Virus record (IMG/VR): IMGVR_UViG_3300023257_000013
Span: 45,387-109,386 of that record
Reading direction: 5' to 3' (one strand)
DNA from: a virus
Length of the DNA: 64,000 nt
Positions 7,813-16,800 of this stretch are shown one piece after another. Below the pieces are notes generated by a model. That model was given only the letters and a program-made list of their open reading frames with translations. It made no database searches and had not been told where the DNA came from. A program made the position numbers and the translations under genes. Position 1 is the stretch's first letter; every line of letters begins with the position of its first letter.

Positions 7813-10800
7813 TCAAGTTTCAGAGACCTTCTCCATCGATTCCTTCAGGAGCAGATACTGCTCCTGTTCCTGAAGACGTTTGGGTAACTCAGCGTCAAAG
7901 CGGCTCAGTGAGGCAAGCGTGCCCAGAACCTGATGAGTCCGGTAGGCCAACCAGACGTACCGCACGTCCCGGAGCCTCTCAGACTGATCCAGCACATCGT
8001 CTACCAAGTCTGGCAGCACAGGGCGGACCATGCTCCCCGTCACTGTAGAGTACTCAGTGTATGGGGTGTCCCCTGGACCCGCCCTTCTCATCCCCGTCCC
8101 GCTGGCTGCATCATACGTCAGGAAGTCCAGCTTCTCGTCCAGGATCCAGAACCTCCTGTCCAGAAGGGACAAGCAGGTCGTGTTATTGGCATAGGGCATC
8201 ACATCCACCCGGCCCACCACGGACATGAGGTAGTCGTTAGAGGCCACACCGAGGCCCAACTCCGGGTCGGTCGGGCTGCCCACATCGTACAGGTGGGTGT
8301 CCCGTTGGAAGATGAAATAACTGCCACCCTTGGTGTGCCCAATTTGATTGATCAAAGCGATGAGGGAGAGCATCCGTTCCCGAGTGGACAGGACCAAGTC
8401 AATGGTGGCGTCCGTGAAGAACTGCGTCGGACGAATCACCTGATAAGAGAAGGGCCTTACCGAGTGGTTGCTGAGTCCGCTGGGGTAGTTCTTGAAGGAA
8501 CCATTCGCAGGATTCCTCGCCCTCGTCGGACGAAGATCCATCTGCCCCTCCTCGCCAGTCGCAGCCAAAGAAGAGTCGTGGATCGAGGGGTACACCGCAT
8601 ACGCTCGGGTGTCATCCGTAGGATCGAACACAACGGGAGCGACATCTGTCCCCGTGAATTCCGTAACCGGATTCACCAGCAAGTAGGGGGGTGTCACCGA
8701 ATCGACCACCTGGAGAACCCTGTAGAAGCCCCTGTTGTCATCCAGAGGGTTCGGGCGTCCAGGCACATACACTCCGGCACCGATCCTGACGTCTACAGAA
8801 TCGTCCCCCACCGGACGCATCGCCAACTCTTGCGTTGTGGGATCGCCCGCTAAGTTCTGAGGAATCAACCCGATGGGATCCACCACAACGATATCACCCT
8901 TCTGTACCCCCAACGCCCCGAAGGTCTGGCCCCCGGTTCCTGGGGCGTTCAGGTCGTCGTAGAGCTTGTTGACATTACCAGCATAGGTGGCCCCACCTGT
9001 GACCTCTGGGACGTAACCACCCAACTCTGAGGCCACACCCCAGGTAGCGTCCGTGCGTGTGACAGCCCGAGAAGTAATGACATCCAGGAGTTGCTCGTTG
9101 GTCTGCTCATGGGGCACCGGAGCGTGCCGGAGGAAAATCTCGAACCGCACGGTCCCGTTAGAGGGGTCATAGAGTTGCAACCCTGGAGGAACAAGAACCA
9201 ACTCATGTCCTTCCCTCACGGAACTGATCTCGGCTTCCTCCACTACGTCCCCGAAACGATCCAGGAGCCGGAAGGTGTCCCCGGCGTGGGCGTTCACGTC
9301 CTCGTTGTTGAACGGCCCCAGGTTGGTTCCCAGGTAGGTGGCACCGTCATTCCAAGCGTCGTTCGCTTTGGGTGACCCTGCGGGCTTGATCGATTCCCAG
9401 TTCATTGTGAAAGAGTTGGCCTGCACGATGCACATCTGGCTGGGCATCACAGTGTAATCAGTGATCATTCCTCGGCGGATCTCGTAGGCATATCGCAGGG
9501 GCATCAGGTTCGTAGGAGAACCCCCGACGTTGTGAAAACGACGGATGCGTCTCACAATGAAGGTGACCTCTTCCGGGATGTTCGGTTGCGTAGAAGCACC
9601 ACCTCCCAGGTAGTAGTCATGAGCGTTCCTCATCCAGATCTCTCGCACATCATCCGTTGCCGCAAGAGTGGGGTCAGGAAGACTGTGGTCCTGGTCAACA
9701 ACCCGAACGTGACTGACTGCCGGAACCAGATCCAACCCGGCACGAGGCACGGAGGGCTCCAGGAAGATCCCTGCCTGGGCACGGAAGCCTGGGAGCATCA
9801 CCCCGACATTTTCACTGGTCATAGCCATCTCGGTCCCAGGGAGGATGCACCGGACTCCCGTCGCACCATGGATGCCGCCGTAGGAGCCACCAGCCACATT
9901 CAGGGTGTCCCAAAGCTGAAGCAGGCTGTTAAACGCCTGCACGTCCAACGTGTGTGCGACCCAGTGGTAGACCGGAGTCGCTGGACTGGGCAGGAACTCA
10001 TGCCCCGGTTCCGGGGCAGAGACCATGGGGATCAAGGTGTTGAACCCCGCAACCCTGTCCAAGGCCCCGTCCGTCACGCCGGGTGCCCCCGCAGAGTTGA
10101 ACACCACAGGTTGAGCGTTATCCGGGGCGGCAGGGAAATGAGTCAACGACGTGGGCGGCCTGAAGGTCAGCCGCCGGAACCCATAGATGGAAAGGGCTGC
10201 ATCATCAACGCCCACGCAGTTGTCATGGGGCAAACCGTACTCGGCCCCGGAAACCTGTACGGGAAGGAACTGCATCCCCGAGATCTTCGTTCCTACGGTG
10301 GCGGAAAGCTCGAACTCAGCCTCCGTGATCACCGTCCCCATTGCATCCTGCCAGTTGGCTACCGTGAAGACGCCCCGTCCAGCCACCATCGCCATCCCAG
10401 AGTACTCGGCACTGATCACAGACCCACGGAAAGTCAACTCATCGAATGAAGCCAACCCTGCAGGACTAATCAACACAAAGACTCGGGTGCCTGCCGCAGG
10501 GAGAGGGAACCCGACATTGACACCACCCACAAGGGGTCCTCCCGCTGCGGGGGCCAAATCGGAGACCGTCAGTTCATTGGTGACATTGTCGTACCCCAAC
10601 ACCGTGGGATAGACCACTGGGCACCAACCCGTCCCTACCCCCGTGGTGGACGTAGGAGCCACCGCTCGGTAGGAACCACCCAAGGTCTCCACTGCATGCC
10701 GGACAAGGTACGTCCCAGCGTACAGGGTGCCCGGATATGTCAGATTACTGGAACCATTGATGACGAGCACGTCACCCTTCTCAACGGCCCCTACGGAACC

Positions 10801-13800
10801 TGAGCTTGGGGTGATGGCCGTGAGGCGACAGTCTGAACTTTCGACCTCCGCCGGGGTGAGCCAGGTGTTGAGCCTGCTGGATGTGACCCCTACGCCGGAG
10901 CAGATCTCAGCGGTCTGGTTGGGTGGGTAGTCACAGGAAGGCACAGTGGCCGAAGCAACAGTCACCCCTTCAATGGGGACGTTGTCATGCCCCTCAAAAG
11001 CCATCACCCGGATAGACCCCCGCTCGCTGACGGTACCAGCCGCCATCTGCCATTCACCCACGTAGGGTGGAACTCGCATCAAGAACGTGAAGGGAATCGG
11101 GGCACCTGTCCAACCGTTGGCCCTGGCGTTAACGTCGGACCAGTACCAAGTGGCTGCATCCCGCCCAAGCCGGACCTCGTCCACGGTGAGTTGGGTCTCA
11201 AGGTCCAAAGCGGGATTAAGAGGATGCACAAAACCCCGCTCTGATGCGTAACGCAGGTCGCAGGTCTCGTGGAAGGTGAGGCGGTCCTCATCCACCCAGG
11301 CTGTCAGGGATCCCCAGATCGGCGCTGCGGGTGCCCAGTGCAAGAACCCTCTGGCGTCGATGTCAAAGCTGTACTCGAACCCGTAGATCATCGTATACAG
11401 CGGCCCCGGTGTCAGCGTGTGAGGCAGGAACCATGTGTTCGGTGGGACAGCACCCCAGGGGATGATGCCGAGGCCAGGAATGATGATCTGGCGGTTGTCT
11501 GAAACGGGGAGCACCGGAACGACATTGTCCCCAAAGATGGGAGGACCACCCAGCGCCACACCGATAGGAGGTGCCAGGTTGAAGTCGTCCTGATAGGTCC
11601 ACACGAAGGCCATACCCTGCCAGAGAGTAATTCGGAGAGCCTCCACACCGCCCGTCAACGAGGGCAGTGGGTTCGGTCCAACCGGCCCCGCAACTACGTT
11701 CGGGTCTGGGCGGGCAATCATCCTGATGGTAATCGGGTTGCCCGCAAAGTAAACGTCGTTCAGGTTCCCCACCCCTCGGGTGATCCCATCGTTCAGGGCC
11801 ATGGGAACAGAGGTGAAGTCCAACACCGTGATCCCAGCCAGTGTGTCCTCAAAGACCGCAACACCCGCTGGCGGTACCCCCACCTGGGGATCCGGCGGAT
11901 AGATACCATCCACGAACACCATTGCATTGGTCAGATTGTATCTGACGGCATCTCCCGTCACGGGGCTGAGTCCGGCGGGCGGGGCTGCCGTGTGGGTGAC
12001 GAACCTCGGGGGTTCAACCGCCGTCCCACCGGGGATGGTCTCCGCTCGTCCTATGGACAGGATGCCGTGCGGCCCCAACGTGTACCCTGCTAACGTGGTG
12101 AAGTCAGAGTCTTCAAACAAGGCTGGTTCCTGAACCAAGATCAGGTCGTAGGGTCGGGCATTCCCGATCCCAGGAACGATGGGACCAGGCACCACGGGGA
12201 ACAGGTCCGCATCCACATCTAGGGACGCAGGAGTGTCCCCAACGACGTTCACCACGCCGTTCAGGCTCAGGATTTCGTCCGGGTACACCGCCTCGGTTGG
12301 CACCGTGTCGGACCTGGCTGAGATCGCCTCGGACACCACAACGGAGATGTCCTCGAAGCGATCGATCTCTGTGTTGCCCGTGCGGATGTATGGGACCGAG
12401 AAGTCCCCCGAGTCGTCCACCCAACCCCCAAGCAAAGCCGGAACTTTGAGTGGGTTCTGGTTCATGTAAAGGAACTCCAGAATACCCTCCACCGAGGAGG
12501 TGGGCTCAGGCACATTCTGTCCCGCCAACTCCTTCAACGGGATGTAGGCGTGGTCCTGAAGGGAGGGGAGGGACTTGTCGATGACTTGTCCGTCTGACTT
12601 GGTCCCCAAGTCATAGCCATCCCGATACAGTCCGGCCAGCACCGTACTGTCAGCGAACGTCTGGAAGGTGGGAGCCGTGGTCAGGTCTGGCACCTGAGGA
12701 GCCTGCATCGCCACCCCTGAGGGCGAAACCACCATCAGTGTGTCGCCCCGCTCCAAGGGGTACTCGTGGGCGGGTGTGTCCACCACAAGGACTTCCTCAG
12801 GGAGCGCCATCGGGGCGGCCAAGTAGTCCTGGAAGGTAATCACGCACCCGTATAGGACTTCTCTGACGAAGAGGCCCGTGGGTTCCGTGGCACCCCACAT
12901 CAGGACAGTTGTGGGACAGAAGGCACCGAGTTCTGTTCCGTCCGGCTTCCCCCAGCCCAACTGATCTCCTGCCTCGAAACCGGGCACGGCCAGTTCTGGG
13001 TCACCAGCAACGGCGTCGCCCAGATCCCCAGGAGGCACTGTGGAGAGGAATCGTGTGTCATCAGGGTAGCCCGTCTCAGGATCCACGGGCACGTCCCTTA
13101 AAAGGAGCGGCGTCACGATGATGCAGGCAACAGGGACCGGAGGAGAAGCACCCCCGTCGAAAAGACCACCAGGTAGCCCATCCGGAAAGTACCCCCAGAT
13201 GCGACCCCTCGCCCGTCTCTCGACCAGATCGATGGAATCTACACCCTGGATGTCCCCCAGCACGGGATTACTGATCTGGCCAATCTGCTCACCCGTGGTC
13301 TTCAGCCATTCCCCGTTGATGTCCCGTCCTGCCGTGTAGACGCCAGGGTTGAAGGCTCCCGGCTCCATCTGTGCCCCTGCGCCGGGGTACAGACGGAAGA
13401 ATGCCTTGGTCCGGGTGGGGAAGATGCGGGAGAACTGATGCTGATCGGACATGCGCCCGAAGACACCCTTGGCCTTGAAGTGGTAATAGGGATCCGCCCC
13501 CGTCCCTGTAATGTGCGTCTTTCCGAGCTTGAGGAGAACGACGTCGTCCACATCATTCTGAACCAATGCACCCTGGATGGTCTGCATTATATTCAGCGTG
13601 TTTGGACCCAGGAAAGAACCACTGATCTCAGCATCCTCCAACGTGACGGAGTCAGGAGCCACCACCCAATCGTCCAGGGTCAGGAATGCTGGAGCGCCCA
13701 GCACCCGTTCAGAATTTACTGCGTCCGCCCACACAAACCTTGACAGGAGACCACCTGAGATGGCGTCCTCGTACCCAGGCGTGGGGTAGTCCTTCCCGTA

Positions 13801-16800
13801 GCCCACCCAGAACCGGAACTTCCCATCCCGATCCCCGACGAAACCTCCCGAGATGGTCTCCTGGATCTGTTCGAAGGCCACGACAGTGTCATTGTAGAAG
13901 CCCAGGAACGTCCTGGCTGCCCGATCCAGGTCCGAGAGGTGTGCCTTCTCCCCCATCAACCCAAAACGCCCCTGCTGCCAGTTGTCGGTCCCTCCGGCGG
14001 AGATCTGAATGGAACCCCCAGCGGGAGACGTGGCGTTGATGTCCCGGATAGCCTCCTGGGCTGCCTCGCTGAGGAATTGGGTCAACTCCACGGCTCGGAA
14101 GTAGAATGAGTCCGGGCTGGAAAAGGTGAACGTCGCAGCGAGGGTTGCACCCAGTCTGTCATTCGCTTCGCTGGGTGTCGTGACGGACAAGAACGACGCC
14201 TGGAACCGAGGCTCCACCAGCACCTCATCCTTGAGATAGGGTTGGAGGGTCCGCAGCTTGGTGAAGGTCAGAAGGAGCCACTGGTTGGGCTGCAGACCAG
14301 CTTGCGGAGGCCACAGAAGCTGCACAGCCCCTGACGTGTAGTCCAGATGGTACTCCACGTCAGGCACCAGGGTCCGCCCCGGTGCCTCCTCACCGTTGCT
14401 CAGGGTCTCCCCGAACAGGACAAGTTCCACCGTCTCAGAGTCCAGAACCGGACCCACGCCCACGAACTCCATGAAGTTCGGAGGGTACACCGGACGGTAG
14501 GAGATTTTGACGATGGGGGCTGCCAGTATGTCGAAGGCCCGATGGAAGCTCCCCGTCACCGTGATCTTCGTGCGTGTCCCATCCTCCGTGATCTCGGAAC
14601 TACCGATGGTGTAGGGTGCGCCCCCGATCTCGATAACATGGCCCGGCACAGCGAACTCCGTAAGGTCACCTCTGAAGATGACAACCTTCTGGCCTCGCAC
14701 CACAGACTCAAAAGGAAACTGTGTCAGATCAATAGCTGACATAAACCCAGCGGCTGCCGTTGTGGGCACAGGAGTCGGCCCATCGGGGTCCACCACCGTC
14801 GTGAGGGGCTTGTCCGTAATGTAGTTCAGCAGATCGTTACCAGGAGCCCTGCTGCCCACCTCGTTTATGGTAGAGGGGAAGATGTTGACCTCGGTCACAT
14901 CCCCGCTGCCATCGGTTTCGAGCGGAAAGTACTTCAGGGAGCGGATGTAGAAGCAGTCCTCACCAATCCGAATCATCTGGCCCGGTTCGAACTCTGCTGT
15001 CCTATCCGTCCTGAGCCCAAACCGGCTCTGGTTCGCCTTGATGAAAAAGGGTGGACGATAGATGTTTTTCTGACTGGCCTCGTAAGAACGCTCCCCGCCC
15101 TGGGCTTCGTACACGGCAAAGGTCACGGTCACGGGGTCCGTGGCGTCCACTGTTTTACTCACGAACGTGACACGCCCGGCTCCGTTCCAATCCTCGGGGT
15201 AATCGACAACACAGTCGACCTGCCCGAAGTTCTGCATCATCGCACCGATCCACACGGAAGGTTCGATGTCTTGGAACACGGTGTCTTCAAGAGCATGGTT
15301 GAACTTGTAGATGTTGGGGGCAACCAACTGCGCCTGTTCTTTCCGCACGAAAACGGGAAGGAACTCGACCACTTGGTCACCGATCCGCCGCCCCTCAAGG
15401 TCCGCCCGCCAGTAAAGAACCTCCACCACCGCCCCCCTCGGGAGGGGCACGTTGGGGGAGAAGGCACCCAGCATTGGATTGATGGAAACATCCCTGTGCC
15501 CTTCGGTCTCCAACTGCTCCACAAAATAGAGCCTCTTCCCAGCGTGTACCGTCAGGTCAGCGGAGGACAAGTTGAACCAACCGTCTGAGGGGTCAAACTC
15601 CGCCTCTCCACTGACGAGCAGGGCTGCACCCAGGAACTCCTCCTGGTAGTAGACCTTGGCCCCCGTCAGTGAAGTCAACACAGTGGTGCCAAACTTGAGA
15701 CGCCCCTTCGGTGTCGTCACACCGCCAACAACAATGTCAGCGGTCAGGTACTCAATTCCTGACGGATCCGAACTGAAGGACGCAACCCCCACCAGATCAC
15801 CGGCCCCGTGGCTAAAAGTTGCCCTCCCCACCTGAACGGAGAACGCCTCCGTGGAGAAACGGGAACTGTTCACATCGGGGAGCGTCAGCAGGTTGTTGGC
15901 CATCGTCCCCATGGGGACTTTCCTGAGGGCCGTCAGTGTCGCCTCATTCGTAAGGTTGACTGCCTCCAAACCGAACCGGAGGCTGATAGGACGATCAAGT
16001 TCCACCGCTTCGCCCATGTCCACCTGAAGTCGGTTGGCCTCCTGCTCCGCTGGGGTTGCAGGCACAAGCCCGGCCAGATGCAGTATCCTGATGATGAAAG
16101 GCTCCTCAGGGAGAAGCTGGAAGTCCTTGTAGACCATGTCAGCGACAAGCGCCGGGTCATACACATCCGAGGTGTGTCCCGTGAAAAGCTCCCACGTCAT
16201 CCAAATCTGGGACTCCTCTGGGATCGCAGGTGCCAATCGCACTTGTGTAGACGAAAGGATCTCCTCCACAAGATAGGAGCCGGTGTTATCCCCGGAGGTG
16301 ATCTTCAGGCGGTAGCCAACCTTGGCCTGGGTGAAGTCAGCGGACTGATCCTCAAAGTGAGTGGGGTCGGTCAGGCGGGCACCCTTGGACCCATAGGTCA
16401 CCAAGGAACCAAACCGCTCGACCAGGATCACGTTCCCGGACACCCCGTCCTGGGGCAGAACGAAGTCCGTGTCAGGATCCTGAAAGATGTAAACACCACC
16501 ATCAGGGGCCACCAGCAGCCCTGCGGCAATTTCAGGGATCCCCAGCAGGGTCTCCGGCACCAGGCTGGGAACACCCAAGTTCAGGGTCGTGGTCGTTTTG
16601 TCCACGACACCCAAGGCGATGCTGTCCTCCACCCAGTCAAACTTCCGCTGCCCAAACCTGTGAATGATGTCCTCGTAGTGCAGGAGGGGCTTGTTGACCA
16701 CCTCGATCTCGTCCCCATTAAGGGCAAGGTACTGGAGGGTGAAGAAGACCCCGTCGTCATACCCAGCGATGTCCTGCAATGGCACATTGTCCAGGAACGT

